From: Luteimonas terricola
Lineage (GTDB): Bacteria > Pseudomonadota > Gammaproteobacteria > Xanthomonadales > Xanthomonadaceae
Length of the DNA: 64,000 nt
NCBI RefSeq assembly: GCF_004352845.1
Contig: NZ_SJRX01000002.1
Location: 434,001 to 498,000 of the forward strand
Reading direction: 5' to 3'
A program made the translations under genes and the position numbers. Under the pieces are notes generated by a model. It was not told where the DNA came from. It searched no databases and saw only the letters and a list, made by a program, of their open reading frames with translations. This document shows, one piece after another, positions 1 to 9,088 of this stretch. How positions within the stretch are numbered: the stretch's first letter is position 1; each line of letters starts with the position of its first letter.

Positions 1-114
1 CACCGCTTCGGGAACGCCGGCCAGCAGGGCCAGCACCCCGCCGGCGGCGAGCGGCATCCACCCCTTCAGGGGCGGGCTCTTCGGGGGCGCACTCTTCACG
101 GACGAACTGTCCAC
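1..114 (-). CDS. N-terminus of an unidentified membrane protein (partial)
   Basis: Reading the minus strand from a GTG at 114 gives an open frame to the window edge (38 residues). It has a polar, lysine-containing start followed by a hydrophobic run rich in Ala, Gly and Leu (from about residue 22), as expected of a first membrane segment or signal sequence. It begins 10 bases after the ycgL stop in the same direction, so co-transcription is likely. No Shine-Dalgarno is clear, and a second in-frame ATG (residue 22) is possible. The family cannot be named from this fragment. Confidence 0.35.
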   Translation of the reverse strand, partial: MDSSSVKSAPPKSPPLKGWMPLAAGGVLALLAGVPEAV

Positions 115-124
115 TTGCGACGGC

Positions 125-397
125 TCAGGCATCGGTGCCCCAGTCTTCCGTCAGCGGGTCGAAGTCGGGACGCGGCGGCATCTGCAGGTGGAAGCCGTGG
201 GCGACGAGATTGGCGCGCACCACGTCGGCGTCCTCGCGGGCGAGGCGACGGCCGGGGTCGAGCGCGACCTCGAGCACGAAGCGCAGCTCGCCAAGCTCGC
301 CGCGGACCGGAACGGGGATGCGGCCGAAGTCGTCGTGGCCGGCGAGGTAGACGTAGGTATCGGCCTTTCGAAGGCTCTTGTAGACGAAGGCTTGCAT
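125..397 (-). CDS. ycgL: YcgL domain-containing protein
   Basis: A 90-residue protein starting MQAFVYKSLRK. It carries the YcgL-family signatures: the N-terminal K(S)LRKADTYVY strand, a central LGELRFVLEV segment and the C-terminal GFHLQMPPRP. YcgL proteins are small cytosolic gammaproteobacterial proteins of unknown function, usually 85-110 residues, so this one is full length. I chose the ATG at 397 because the family starts there; the upstream extension of the frame looks non-coding. It lies 98 bases downstream of cydB on the same strand, with a GC-rich hairpin but no T-run between. The family is confident; the role is unknown. Confidence 0.88.
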   Translation of the reverse strand: MQAFVYKSLRKADTYVYLAGHDDFGRIPVPVRGELGELRFVLEVALDPGRRLAREDADVVRANLVAHGFHLQMPPRPDFDPLTEDWGTDA

Positions 398-495
398 CTG
401 CTGGTCCGGCGTGTGGGCGCACGCGTGCAGGGGGAAGCATAAAGCAAGCGCGCCGCGGTGCCCGGGACCGGGCCCGCGGGCTGCTGCGGGTGCGT

Positions 496-1509
496 TCAGT
501 GATAGCCGGCGTCGGCCTGGATCTTGCCGCGGAACACCGAATACGACCACGCCGTGTAGCCGAGGATGATCGGCAGCAACACCACCAGCCCGACCAGGGT
601 GAATATCTGCGAGGACGGCGGCGAGGCCGCGTCCCAGATGCTCAGCGACGGCGGGATGATGTTGGGCCAGATGCCCACCACCAGGCCGATGAAGCCGAGC
701 ACGAAGAAGCTCAGCGTCAGCAGGAACGGACTGGCATCACGGCCCTCGCGCATCGCCGCGCGCCAGAGCAGCACGGCGTTGACCAGGGCGAGCAGCGGCA
801 CCGGCGCCAGCCACCAGAAGTTGCCGCTTTCGAACCAGCGCGCCATCACCTGCGAGTCCAGGAACGGCAGCCAGGCGCTGACCAGGCCCATGAAGGCCAC
901 CACCACCAGCACCAGCGGCCGCGTCAGCGTGCGCGCCACCTTCTGCAGCGGCCCTTCGGTCTTGAGGATCAGCCAGCCGGCGCCAAGCAGCGCATAACCG
1001 AACACCACCGCCACGCCGGTGAGCATCGAGAACGGGCTGAACCAGTCGAAGGCGCCGCCGAGGTACTTGCCCTCTTCCAGCGGCATGCCTTCCACCAGCG
1101 CGCCCAGGATCAGGCCCTGTGCGAACGCCGCCACCATCGAGCCGGCCGAGAACGCGCCACCCCAGAACCGCCTGGCACGCCGCGCCTTGAAGCGGAACTC
1201 GAAGGCCACGCCGCGGAAGATCAGCGCGATCAGCATCACCAGCACCGGCAGGTAGAGCGCCGACAGCAGTACGGCATAGGCCTTGGGGAACGCGGCCAGC
1301 AGCGCGGTGCCGCCGAGCACCAGCCAGGTCTCGTTGCCGTCCCAGATCGGCGCGGCGGTGTTCATCATGTGGTCGAGCTGGCCGCTGTCCTCGGCGAACG
1401 GCGCAAGGATGCCCAGGCCGAGCACGAAGCCGTCGAGCAGCACATACATGAGCACCCCGAAGCCGATCACGCCGTACCAGGCCACCGGCAGCCAGGTCGC
1501 GGTGTCCAT
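496..1509 (-). CDS. cydB: Cytochrome bd-type quinol oxidase subunit II
   Basis: A 337-residue, strongly hydrophobic protein with about eight to nine membrane segments. It has the CydB hallmark near residue 55, a WDGNETWLV stretch, preceded by a DGFVLGLGIL segment. CydB pairs with CydA in the inner membrane to oxidise ubiquinol and reduce oxygen with high affinity, without pumping protons. The ATG at 1509 shares one base with the cydA stop (TGATG), so the two are translationally coupled. A GTG three bases upstream is the only alternative. No cydX-like small ORF is evident in the 98 bases after it. Confidence 0.96.
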   Translation of the reverse strand: MDTATWLPVAWYGVIGFGVLMYVLLDGFVLGLGILAPFAEDSGQLDHMMNTAAPIWDGNETWLVLGGTALLAAFPKAYAVLLSALYLPVLVMLIALIFRGVAFEFRFKARRARRFWGGAFSAGSMVAAFAQGLILGALVEGMPLEEGKYLGGAFDWFSPFSMLTGVAVVFGYALLGAGWLILKTEGPLQKVARTLTRPLVLVVVAFMGLVSAWLPFLDSQVMARWFESGNFWWLAPVPLLALVNAVLLWRAAMREGRDASPFLLTLSFFVLGFIGLVVGIWPNIIPPSLSIWDAASPPSSQIFTLVGLVVLLPIILGYTAWSYSVFRGKIQADAGYH

Positions 1510-2927
1510 CACGCACCCTCCGTCTGGGCATCGTCGCGGTCGCCGACCGACAGCGGCCGCGCCGGGGTCTTGTCGCCCCCTTCGGTACCGGGCGCGTCCT
1601 CATGCCGCTGCGGTCCCTTGCGCACCAGGCCCAGCAGGTACCAGATCCCGGCGCCAAAGATCACGGCGTAGGCGACGGCATAGGTGATCAGCGACGTCAT
1701 CACGGCCGCCGCGGTGATATTGGGGCTGACCGCTTCGCTGGTGCGCAGCAGTCCGTAGACGACATAGGGCTGGCGGCCGATCTCGACCACGTACCAGCCC
1801 GCGACCAGGGCCACGAAACCCGCGGGGCTGAGCAGTCGCCAGCCGTTGAGCAGCCACTTCGATTCGAACAGCCAGCCGCGCCACCAGGCCCAGGCCGAGG
1901 CCAGCGCCAGCAGCAGCATGGCCACGCCCAGCCCGACCATGATCCGGAAGCCCCAGAACACCGGCGCCACCGGCGGTCGTTCGCTGGCGGGAACAGCGGT
2001 CAGCGGCTCGATCTCGCCGTCCCAGCTGTGGGTGAGGATCAGGCTGCCCAGGCGCGGGATGGCGAGCTCGTAGCGATTGCTCTCGGCGGCCTCGTCAGGC
2101 CAGGCGAACAGCACCAGCGGCACGCCGGCACCGGGTTCGCCCTGTTCCCAGTGCGCCTCCATCGCCGCCAGCTTCACCGGCTGGTGCTCGCCGACGTTGA
2201 GCCCGTGCAGGTCGCCGACCAGCACCTGCAGCGGCAGCGCGATCGCGGCGAAAGCCACCGCCAGCTTCAGCATCCGGCGCCCGCCATCGATGTGCACGCC
2301 GCGGCGCAGGTACCAGGCACTGACGCCGCCGATCACCATGCAGGTGGTGATGAACGCGGCCAGCACCATGTGTGCCAGCCGGTAGGGGAAGGACGGGCTG
2401 AAGATGATCGCCCACCAGTCCACCGGGTGGAACATGCCGTCGATGATCTCGTGGCCCTGCGGCGTCTGCATCCAGCTGTTCGCGGCGAGGATCCAGAAGG
2501 TCGAGAACAGCGTGCCCAGCGCGACCATGCAGGTCGAGAAGAGGTGCAGCTTCGGCGAGACCCGATTCCAGCCGAACAGCATCACGCCGAGGAAGCTGGC
2601 CTCGAGGAAGAAGGCGGTCAGCACCTCGTAGGCCAGCAGCGGCCCGAGGATGGCGCCGGCGCGTTCGGACAGCACCGCCCAGTTGGTGCCGAACTGGAAG
2701 CTCATCACGATCCCCGACACCACGCCCATGCCGAAGGAGATCGCGAAGATGCGCAGCCAGAAAAAGTAGAGGTCGCGCCAGAGGGTGTCGCGGGTGCGCA
2801 GCCAGCGCCACTCCAGGAACGCCAGCCAGTGCGCGAGGCCGATGGTGAAGGCCGGGAACAGGATGTGGAACGTGATCACGAAGCCGAACTGGATCCGCGA
2901 CAGCAACAGTGCGTCAAGTGCGTCCAC
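1509..2927 (-). CDS. cydA: Cytochrome bd-type quinol oxidase subunit I, short Q-loop (CIO-like)
   Basis: A 472-residue membrane protein carrying the haem and quinol sites. It has His21 in FHILFPAFTIG, the KLGSLILTHSWDG stretch near the quinol loop, the haem-ligand Met in the FWGFRIMVG helix, and GWYVVEIGRQP toward the C-terminus. E. coli CydA is about 50 residues longer because of its Q-loop insertion. The short loop here matches the CioA/cyanide-insensitive branch common in Xanthomonas and Pseudomonas; cyanide resistance is inferred only. The start is taken as GTG at 2927, preceded by GGAG, since the rest of the upstream frame has no homologous sequence. The cydDC haem-assembly genes are not adjacent. 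Confidence 0.95.
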   Translation of the reverse strand: MDALDALLLSRIQFGFVITFHILFPAFTIGLAHWLAFLEWRWLRTRDTLWRDLYFFWLRIFAISFGMGVVSGIVMSFQFGTNWAVLSERAGAILGPLLAYEVLTAFFLEASFLGVMLFGWNRVSPKLHLFSTCMVALGTLFSTFWILAANSWMQTPQGHEIIDGMFHPVDWWAIIFSPSFPYRLAHMVLAAFITTCMVIGGVSAWYLRRGVHIDGGRRMLKLAVAFAAIALPLQVLVGDLHGLNVGEHQPVKLAAMEAHWEQGEPGAGVPLVLFAWPDEAAESNRYELAIPRLGSLILTHSWDGEIEPLTAVPASERPPVAPVFWGFRIMVGLGVAMLLLALASAWAWWRGWLFESKWLLNGWRLLSPAGFVALVAGWYVVEIGRQPYVVYGLLRTSEAVSPNITAAAVMTSLITYAVAYAVIFGAGIWYLLGLVRKGPQRHEDAPGTEGGDKTPARPLSVGDRDDAQTEGA

Positions 2928-3090
2928 GCCGTTCTCCGCGGCGTTGACCGGGCGCCGCGCCGGCCATTGTGCGCCCCTACGGGTACCGGCCTGTTCAGGC
3001 GGCGTGAACACGGCCATGACCACCGGCCCTGAGACGCGGCGCGCGCGGCTGATAGGCTGGCGCGTCAATCGCCCCGGGGATCGCCGCACC

Positions 3091-5487
3091 ATGCGCCACC
3101 GCTCTGCTGTTCCGCTGCTTTCACTGTCGCTGCTGCTGGCCACCGCGCCGGCGCTCACCGCCACCGCCCAGTCCGCGCAGCCGCAGGCGCTCGACCTGCA
3201 CCAGGTCATGGCCGACCCGGACTGGATCGGCCCGCCGGTGGAGCGGGCGTGGTGGTCCTGGGACGGCGCCACCGCCTACTACATGGCCAAGCGCAGCGGC
3301 AGCAACGTGCGCGACACCTTCGCGCAGCAGGTCACCGGTGGCGCCGCGGCCCTGGTCGACGGCGCCGCGCGCGCCGGCATCGACGCCCATGACCCCGTCT
3401 ACGACGCCACCCGCGCGCGCATGGCCTTCCTGCGCAGCGGCGACGTCTTCGTGCGCGACCTGCGCGGCGGCGCGCTGACCCAGCTGACCCGCACCGAGGC
3501 CGGCGAGTCCCAACTGCAATGGGGTCGCGACGGTTCACTGTCCTGGCGCAGCGGCAACGACTGGTTCCGCTGGACCGCGGGCGGCGGCGTGGGACAGGCC
3601 GCGAGCCTTCGCGCCGAGGATGCGCCGGGCACGGCGCCGAAGCCCGACGACCTGCGCGAGCGCCAGCTGCGCTACATCGAGACCCTGCGCACGGAGCGCG
3701 AGCGCCGCGAGGAACTGCGCACCCAGGCCGAGGCCTGGCGCAGCGCCGATCCGAGCCGCGCGCCGGCACCGGCCTTCCTCGGCAAGGATGTGGAGATCCA
3801 GGGCAGCGCCCTGTCGCCCGACGGCCGCTGGCTGTTCGCCGTGACCCAGGCCAAGGGCGCCGAGGCCGGCCAGGGCGGCAAGATGCCCAAGTACGTGACC
3901 GAGTCCGGCTACGAGGAGTTCGAGGACGTGCGCACCCGCGTCGGCCGCAACGACCCCACGCCGCAGTCGTTCTGGCTGGTGTCGCTGGACGACGGCAAGG
4001 TGCGCGAGCTGAAGACCGACCCGCTGCCGGGCGTCACCACCGATCCCCTGGCCGCGCTGCGCAAGGCCGCCGGCAAGGATGCGCTGAAGGGCAACCGCGC
4101 GGTGCGCATCGAGGGCTGGGGCGGCGACGTCTCCTCCGGCGCGCGTTGGAGCGACGACGGCGGCGCACTCGCGCTGATGCTGCACTCGGTCGACAACAAG
4201 GACCGCTGGCTGGCCACCGTCGACCTGTCGACGGCGAGCCTGCAGCCGGTGCACCGCCTGACCGACGCCGCCTGGATCAACTGGGGCTTCAACGAGTTCG
4301 GCTGGATGCCGGACGCACGCACGCTGTGGTTCCTGTCCGAGGAGTCCGGCTGGTCGCACCTGTACACGGCTTCGGGCAGCCGCGCGCGCGCGCTGACCTC
4401 GGGCCGCTGGGAGGCCTCGCAGCCGGTGCTGGCCGCCGATGGCCAGGGCTTCCTGTTCCTCTGCAACCGCGCGCGTCCCGGCGATTACGAGGTCTGCCAC
4501 GTCGGCGCCGACGGCGGCGAGGTGAGCGAACTCACCGCGCTCGACGGCGTCGAGGACTTCGTTGCATCACCCGACGGCAGCCGCGTGCTGGTGCGGCACT
4601 CGACCAGCTACGTGCCGCCGCAGCTCTCCGTGGTCGACGCCGGCGGCGGCAGCGCCCGGCAGCTCACCGACACCCGCAGCGCGGAGTTCAAGGCGCGGGA
4701 GTGGATCCAGCCCGAAACCGTGCAGGTGCCCTCGAAGCACGGCGCCGGCACCATCTGGGGCAAGTACTACGGCCCGGCCACGATGGAGCCCGGCCGCGAG
4801 TACCCGGTCGTGCTGTTCGTGCACGGCGCCGGCTACCTGCAGAACGTCAGCGACCGCTACCCGAACTACTTCCGCGAGCAGATGTTCCACAACCTGCTGG
4901 TGCAGCAGGGCTACATCGTGCTGGACCTCGATTTCCGCGCATCGGAAGGCTACGGCCGCGACTGGCGCACGGCGATCTACCGGCAGATGGGGCACCCGGA
5001 GCTCGAGGACTATCTCGACGGCATCGACTGGCTGGTTGCCAACCGCCAGGCCGACCGCGACCGCGTCGGCATCTACGGCGGCAGCTACGGCGGCTTCATG
5101 AGCTTCATGGCGATGTTCCGCGAGCCGGAGAAGTTCAAGGCCGGGGCCGCGCTGCGCCCGGTGACCGACTGGTCGCAGTACAACCACGGCTACACCGCCA
5201 ACATCCTCAACACTCCCGAGCTCGATCCCGAGGCCTACGCGAAGTCCTCGCCGATGGAGTACGCCGACGGCCTGCAGGGCCACCTGCTGATCGCCCACGG
5301 CATGATCGACGACAACGTGTTCTACAAGGACTCGGTGATGATGGCGCAGCGCCTGATCGAACTGCGCAAGGACAAGTGGGAGCTGGCGAGCTATCCGATG
5401 GAGCGGCATGGATTCGTGCATCCGGACTCGTGGTACGACGAATACCGGCGGATCCACGAGCTGTTCGAGAGGGCGCTGAAGGACTGA
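3091..5487 (+). CDS. Secreted S9-family prolyl oligopeptidase (DPP-like)
   Basis: A 798-residue protein. It has a signal peptide (basic MRHR, leucine-rich core, cleavage near ALTATAQS), a beta-propeller region over about residues 40-560, and a C-terminal alpha/beta-hydrolase. The catalytic triad is visible: Ser665 in GGSYGGF, Asp741 in the HGMIDDNVF loop and His773 in ERHGF. S9 enzymes cleave peptides after proline or related residues, probably here in the periplasm. An ATG at 3091 is chosen because it opens the signal peptide. It is divergent from cydA (about 160 bases between) and followed after 92 bases by hemF. A second S9 enzyme lies at 16151. The exact substrate is unknown. Confidence 0.9.
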   Translation: MRHRSAVPLLSLSLLLATAPALTATAQSAQPQALDLHQVMADPDWIGPPVERAWWSWDGATAYYMAKRSGSNVRDTFAQQVTGGAAALVDGAARAGIDAHDPVYDATRARMAFLRSGDVFVRDLRGGALTQLTRTEAGESQLQWGRDGSLSWRSGNDWFRWTAGGGVGQAASLRAEDAPGTAPKPDDLRERQLRYIETLRTERERREELRTQAEAWRSADPSRAPAPAFLGKDVEIQGSALSPDGRWLFAVTQAKGAEAGQGGKMPKYVTESGYEEFEDVRTRVGRNDPTPQSFWLVSLDDGKVRELKTDPLPGVTTDPLAALRKAAGKDALKGNRAVRIEGWGGDVSSGARWSDDGGALALMLHSVDNKDRWLATVDLSTASLQPVHRLTDAAWINWGFNEFGWMPDARTLWFLSEESGWSHLYTASGSRARALTSGRWEASQPVLAADGQGFLFLCNRARPGDYEVCHVGADGGEVSELTALDGVEDFVASPDGSRVLVRHSTSYVPPQLSVVDAGGGSARQLTDTRSAEFKAREWIQPETVQVPSKHGAGTIWGKYYGPATMEPGREYPVVLFVHGAGYLQNVSDRYPNYFREQMFHNLLVQQGYIVLDLDFRASEGYGRDWRTAIYRQMGHPELEDYLDGIDWLVANRQADRDRVGIYGGSYGGFMSFMAMFREPEKFKAGAALRPVTDWSQYNHGYTANILNTPELDPEAYAKSSPMEYADGLQGHLLIAHGMIDDNVFYKDSVMMAQRLIELRKDKWELASYPMERHGFVHPDSWYDEYRRIHELFERALKD

Positions 5488-5567
5488 AGCCTGCGGGCAG
5501 TGGCGATGCGCGATCACGTCCCCGGGCAACGGGACGTGCGCGCCCGCGGGACGGCGGTGCACCGCCT

Positions 5568-5573
5568 TACAAT
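5568..5573 (+). promoter_or_regulatory. -10 box of hemF (leaderless type)
   Basis: TACAAT lies exactly six bases before the hemF ATG and there is no ribosome binding site. Transcription would therefore start at or next to the start codon. The same geometry recurs upstream of polA, hemB, uvrD, the gamma carbonic anhydrase, rsmG and the DUF294 gene. Confidence 0.6.
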
Positions 5574-5579
5574 GGCGGC

Positions 5580-6512
5580 ATGAATGACTTCGACGCCGTG
5601 CGCGGCTATCTCACCGGCCTGCAGGACCGCATCTGCGCCGCCATGGAGGGCGCCGACGGCGCCGCCCGTTTCCACGAAGACGCCTGGACACGCCCGGACC
5701 ACAGCACCGACGGCGGCCTGTCCGGCGGCGGCCGCACCCGCGTGATGCGCGACGGCGCGGTGTTCGAACAGGCCGGCATCGGCTTCTCGGACGTCTCCGG
5801 AACAGCGCTGCCGCCCTCGGCCACGGCGAACCGGCCGGAGCTCGCCGGTGCCTCGTGGCGCGCCATCGGCGTCTCGCTGGTGTTCCACCCGCGCAACCCC
5901 TACCTGCCGACCACGCATGCCAACGTGCGCCACTTCCGCGCCGAGCGCGACGGCCGGACCGTCGCCAGCTGGTTCGGCGGCGGCTTCGACCTCACGCCCT
6001 TCTATCCCTTCGACGAGGACGTGCTGCACTGGCACCGCACCGCGCGCGCGCTGTGCGAGCCCTTCGGCGGCCAGGCGCGCTACGACGCGCACAAGGCGTG
6101 GTGCGACGAGTACTTTTTCCTCAAGCATCGCGGCGAGACCCGCGGCGTGGGCGGCCTGTTCTTCGACGACCTCGCGGACGATTTCGATCGCGACTTCGCC
6201 TACATGCGCGCGGTCGGCGACGGCTTCCTCGACGCCTGGCTGCCGATCGTCGAACGCCGCAAGGCCACGCAGTACGGCGAGCGCGAGCGCGAGTTCCAAC
6301 TCTACCGCCGCGGCCGCTACGTCGAATTCAACCTGGTCTGGGACCGCGGCACCCACTTCGGCCTGCAATCCGGCGGCCGCAGCGAATCGATCCTCATGAG
6401 CCTGCCGCCGCTGGCACGCTGGGAATACGGCTTCGAACCGGAGGCCGACAGCCCCGAGGCACGCCTGGCCGACTACCTCCGGCCGCGGGATTGGCTGGCG
6501 GAGTTGGGCTGA
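5580..6512 (+). CDS. hemF: Oxygen-dependent coproporphyrinogen III oxidase
   Basis: A 310-residue cytosolic enzyme that converts coproporphyrinogen III to protoporphyrinogen IX using oxygen, in haem synthesis. Family signatures are present: GGGRTRVM near the N-terminus, [32 protein letters not shown], and [18 protein letters not shown] toward the C-terminus. Length is normal (about 300). The ATG at 5580 starts [11 protein letters not shown] and is placed by the TACAAT box six bases upstream. It probably forms its own transcription unit. hemB of the same pathway is 27 kb away. It is followed by a large inverted repeat rather than a simple terminator. Confidence 0.97.
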   Translation: MNDFDAVRGYLTGLQDRICAAMEGADGAARFHEDAWTRPDHSTDGGLSGGGRTRVMRDGAVFEQAGIGFSDVSGTALPPSATANRPELAGASWRAIGVSLVFHPRNPYLPTTHANVRHFRAERDGRTVASWFGGGFDLTPFYPFDEDVLHWHRTARALCEPFGGQARYDAHKAWCDEYFFLKHRGETRGVGGLFFDDLADDFDRDFAYMRAVGDGFLDAWLPIVERRKATQYGEREREFQLYRRGRYVEFNLVWDRGTHFGLQSGGRSESILMSLPPLARWEYGFEPEADSPEARLADYLRPRDWLAELG

Positions 6513-6786
6513 GGGAAGAGCGTTTTTTGCCACGGATTCGCGCGGATAGGCGCGGATGGAGCAGAAGCTTTTTTTGGCCACGGATTTGCGCGGATGACGC
6601 GGATTTGGCCGAGGCAAGTTCGAAGCGAGAATCCCTGTAGGCAAAAAATCTTTGGAACAGGGCGCGGTGATCCGGCTGGCCTCGCCCCGATCCGCGTCAT
6701 CCGCGCAAATCCGCGGCAAAAGAACGCTTTTTCTTCTGTCTTTGCCCTATCCGCGCAAATCCGTGGCAGAAAGCGCTTCCGCTCTC
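6513..6786. repeat. Nested long inverted repeat (MITE/REP-like) between convergent genes
   Basis: The gap between hemF and the YetF-like gene is almost entirely a two-layer inverted repeat. The outer arm at about 6521-6550 (GCCACGGATTCGCGCGGATA core) pairs with about 6747-6776. The inner arm at about 6577-6612 pairs with about 6685-6717, with roughly nine of ten positions complementary. All four arms share the core CCACGGATTTGCGCGGAT, so the element is built from four copies of one unit, two in each orientation. The A/T-rich centre (6641-6660) is the loop. It could act as a bidirectional terminator or be a small non-autonomous mobile element; no transposase is present. Confidence 0.8.
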
Positions 6787-7272
6787 TCAGCCCGCCGCAT
6801 CCCGACGCGGCACCACGGTGATCGTGCCGTCGACTTCCAGCATGACCAGCGCGGCCCGGGACAGGTCGGCGATGCCGTTTTCGCGCAGGGCTTCGTCGAT
6901 GTCGAGGCGACTGATGTTCTGGCGGCGCAGCACCGCCGGGAACAGCTCGCCCTTGCGACCCAGGAGGACGGGGCTGCCTTCAGCCAGGCGGTCGAGCAGC
7001 CGGCTGCGGGCGGTCGCAAAGCCCACCAGCCAGTTGCAGCCGATCAGGGTGGCGGCGAGGATCAGGCCGCCGAGCAGGGACACGTCCTCGCCGATCAGCG
7101 AGTTCTGCACCGCGGTGCCCAGCAGCACCACCACCAGCAGGTCGAAGGGCGTGAACTGGCCGACCGTGCGCTTGCCCGACAGGCGCAGCATCAGCAGCAG
7201 AAGGAAGTAGACGATCACCGCGCGGAGCACGAACTCCCACCACGGCATCGCAAGCTCGAACAGTCCGGACAT
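6787..7272 (-). CDS. YetF/DUF421-family membrane protein
   Basis: A 161-residue protein with three N-terminal membrane segments (about residues 10-85) and a soluble C-terminal half of about 75 residues. The N-terminal half contains the family motif RLSGKRTVGQFTPFD and LLGTAVQNSL. The C-terminal half has NISRLDIDEALRENG and a final short beta strand. This is the DUF421/YetF architecture; function is unknown, though Bacillus members have been tied to spore germination and lipid-interface roles. The ATG at 7272 is the only sensible start. It is convergent with hemF across the inverted repeat and sits 82 bases after the glucokinase stop on the same strand. Confidence 0.88.
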   Translation of the reverse strand: MSGLFELAMPWWEFVLRAVIVYFLLLLMLRLSGKRTVGQFTPFDLLVVVLLGTAVQNSLIGEDVSLLGGLILAATLIGCNWLVGFATARSRLLDRLAEGSPVLLGRKGELFPAVLRRQNISRLDIDEALRENGIADLSRAALVMLEVDGTITVVPRRDAAG

Positions 7273-7354
7273 GGCGCAGGACCCAGGGAGTGGAAGGCCA
7301 ATCAGGCCACCCTGCCCGTGAAGGCGTCGTCCGCCGCCCGCGCTTCGCGCGCGC

Positions 7355-8317
7355 CTACGCGCGCAGCGCCACCGCGGCTCCCAGCAGCCCAGGGTGGGGG
7401 TGGGTCGCGACCTGGATCGATACCGGCTCCAGGTACGCGGCGAAACGGCCCTTGTCCAGGAAGCGCTCGCGGAAGGCGCTGGCGCGCAGGAAGGGCAGGA
7501 AGCGCGGCACGATGCCGCCTGCGATCATCACCGTCCGCGCACCGTGCACCAGCGCGACGTCGCCTGCAACGCTGCCGAGGATCGCGCAGAAGCGCGCGAG
7601 CGCGCGGCGCGAGACCACGTCGTGGCCGTCGAGCGCCGCGGCCACGACCTCGGCCGGATCGCGCAGCTGCCCGTCCGGCCCGCCATCGTGCCCACGCAAC
7701 ACGGCATCGATGATCGACAGACCGCTGCCCGACAGCAGCCGCTCCCAGGACGCGCGGCCGTGGCGCACGGCCACCCGGTCCGCGAGCACGCGCTCCTCGT
7801 CGCCCAGGGGCGCGAAGCCGACGTGGCCGCCCTCGGTTTCCACCACCTGCCAGCCGCGTTCGGCGCTGCCCACCAGCAGGCCGACCCCGAAGCCGGTGCC
7901 GGGCCCGATCACGCTGATCGGGCCACGCGTGAGCTCATGCGCCTGCCCATGCAGCACCACGCGCTCGCCCGGTGCCAGGACCGGCACCGCGTGCGCGATG
8001 GCGCCGAAGTCGTTGACCAGGCGCAGCTCCTCCAGGCCGAGCGAGGCGCGCAGCTCGTGGCGATTGAACGACCAGGCGCGGTTGGTCAGCCGGATTTCGT
8101 CGCCGTCGACCGGGCTGGCCAGCGCGATGGCCGCCCGCTGCGGGCGGACGCCGACGGCGGCAAGGTAGTGCTCGGCGGCATGCTGCAGGCTCGCGAACTC
8201 CGCGTTGCGCAGTGCCATCGGCTCCACCAGCTCCGGCACCGTCGCCGTGGGGTCGCACAGCGCAAACCGCGCATTCGTGCCGCCGATGTCCGCGATCAGC
8301 GCCAGCTCTCCGGTCAC
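7355..8317 (-). CDS. glk: Glucokinase
   Basis: A 320-residue ROK-independent bacterial glucokinase (Glk family), phosphorylating glucose to glucose 6-phosphate with ATP in the cytosol. It shows the phosphate-binding loop DIGGTNARFAL near the N-terminus, the LVNDFGA catalytic-Asp segment, GPGTGFGVGLL, and the ETEGGHVGFAP motif. The C-terminal HPHPGLLGAAVAL matches the family. It starts at a GTG (8317) with GGAG about ten bases upstream; no in-frame ATG lies nearby. Its upstream region (8318-8807) is repeat-rich, so its promoter lies just before or within that. Confidence 0.95.
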   Translation of the reverse strand: MTGELALIADIGGTNARFALCDPTATVPELVEPMALRNAEFASLQHAAEHYLAAVGVRPQRAAIALASPVDGDEIRLTNRAWSFNRHELRASLGLEELRLVNDFGAIAHAVPVLAPGERVVLHGQAHELTRGPISVIGPGTGFGVGLLVGSAERGWQVVETEGGHVGFAPLGDEERVLADRVAVRHGRASWERLLSGSGLSIIDAVLRGHDGGPDGQLRDPAEVVAAALDGHDVVSRRALARFCAILGSVAGDVALVHGARTVMIAGGIVPRFLPFLRASAFRERFLDKGRFAAYLEPVSIQVATHPHPGLLGAAVALRA

Positions 8318-8807
8318 GGCATCGCTCCAGGCAGCCCGTCAGGCCCCACAGGCTACAGGCACCTCCCCGAAGGAGGCGATGGCGCTCAGGCCACGGACAG
8401 TAAAAAGGTTCATCTCCGAACTCCGGGGAACCGGTTCGACGAGGAGTGTCTGCTTCTTTCGCTACGCCCGGCCGTGACCTGGAGGGCCCCGCCGTGGCCG
8501 GGAGGGCTTCGCGGCTCATGTCCCCCCGCAACCCCCAGGCGGCGGATGCCTCCTCCTTTACTTCCCCGCGCAGCCCCCCCCGCCCACGACGGGGCTCGGC
8601 TTCGGCTGGAGTACGCACGATGCCCGGCTTTTGCTCCCGGGCCACCGCGTACTGCTGCACACCGGGTGCCAAGGCCCTTGAGAGCGAAGTCAAGGAGGAG
8701 GCGATGGCCGCAGGCCAGCGCCGGGGGACATGAGCACTCAAGGGCCTTGGCACCCGGCGCCCGCGCTGTATCAATGCGCGCCACTCCCTCAGTTGGGAGA
8801 AGAACCA
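8318..8807. repeat. Gene-free region with diverged inverted repeats
   Basis: No convincing gene is seen here; the frames are short, Arg/Pro-rich and differ in all six readings. Two repeat relations are visible. First, a perfect 21-base inverted repeat at 8662-8682 and 8737-8757, separated by 54 bases. Second, a roughly 50-base unit (core AAGGAGGAGGC ending in GGGGGACATGAGC) occurs on plus at about 8687-8736 and as a diverged copy on minus at about 8513-8564. This looks like the relic of a dispersed repeat family. The frames through it encode an EVKEEA peptide on both strands, which reflects the repeat and not a gene. Confidence 0.6.
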
Positions 8808-8845
8808 ATAAAAAAGCCCCGCTGGCAGGGGGGGCCGGCGGGGCT
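8808..8845 (-). terminator. Rho-independent terminator of the sX13-like RNA
   Basis: On minus, an 8-base stem AGCCCCGC/GCGGGGCT (8838-8845 with 8815-8822), extended by GGC/GCC around a C-rich loop, is followed by six T residues (8815-8810). It may also end polA read-through. Confidence 0.85.
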
Positions 8846-8932
8846 GAGAACGGGGCTCGGGGAGAAGCCGTCGTTCCGGGGTCGATCAACTCCAGGGGAG
8901 GGAGGTGATCTGCGACAGACCTTGCATCTGTC
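8809..8932 (-). ncRNA. sX13: sX13-like small RNA with three C-rich loops
   Basis: Read on minus, about 124 nt starting near 8932. It has a 5' hairpin GACAGA/TCTGTC (8914-8932), a hairpin 8884-8910 with loop CTCCCCT, a hairpin 8854-8869 with loop TCTCCCCG, and a terminator hairpin 8815-8845 with loop CCCCCCT followed by a T-run. A CATATA/TATAGC -10 lies just upstream (8937-8944). Three C-rich loops and a position downstream of polA are what is known for sX13, the trans-acting Xanthomonas small RNA that pairs with G-rich ribosome binding sites. Identity is by structure and location; no covariance search was run. The transcription start is approximate. Confidence 0.78.
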
Positions 8933-9088
8933 ACGGGCTATATGACCACCGCGCACATGGATGGTTCGTGAAGATCACCGTTAAGTTTCTGTTGGATTCA
9001 GCCGGCGTTTACCAGTGCCGGGCGAGGGGTCCAGACCCCTCACCACTGACCGGATTCCGGACGCCTGTTCAGGTCGGTTTCTGAATAC

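Noticed and set aside
2928..3090. Possible FNR/ANR box controlling cydAB
   Set aside because: I could not find a TTGAT-N4-ATCAA-like site in the divergent region by eye.
3519..6512. A 997-residue plus-strand frame before hemF
   Set aside because: Its first two thirds are Arg-rich out-of-frame reading of the S9 peptidase gene. Only the hemF part is real.
6513..6786. CRISPR array
   Set aside because: Four repeat units occur but in opposed orientations with unequal spacers and no cas genes.
8809..8932. Considered Spot 42 (spf), which follows polA in enterobacteria
   Set aside because: The sequence lacks Spot 42 features and shows three C-rich loops instead, the sX13 pattern of Xanthomonadaceae.
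8410..8934. A 174-residue frame (minus) and a 279-residue frame over the glk upstream repeats
   Set aside because: They cross the inverted repeats and the sX13-like RNA, have no ribosome site or family, and have no codon bias. The peptide similarity across strands is due to the repeat.
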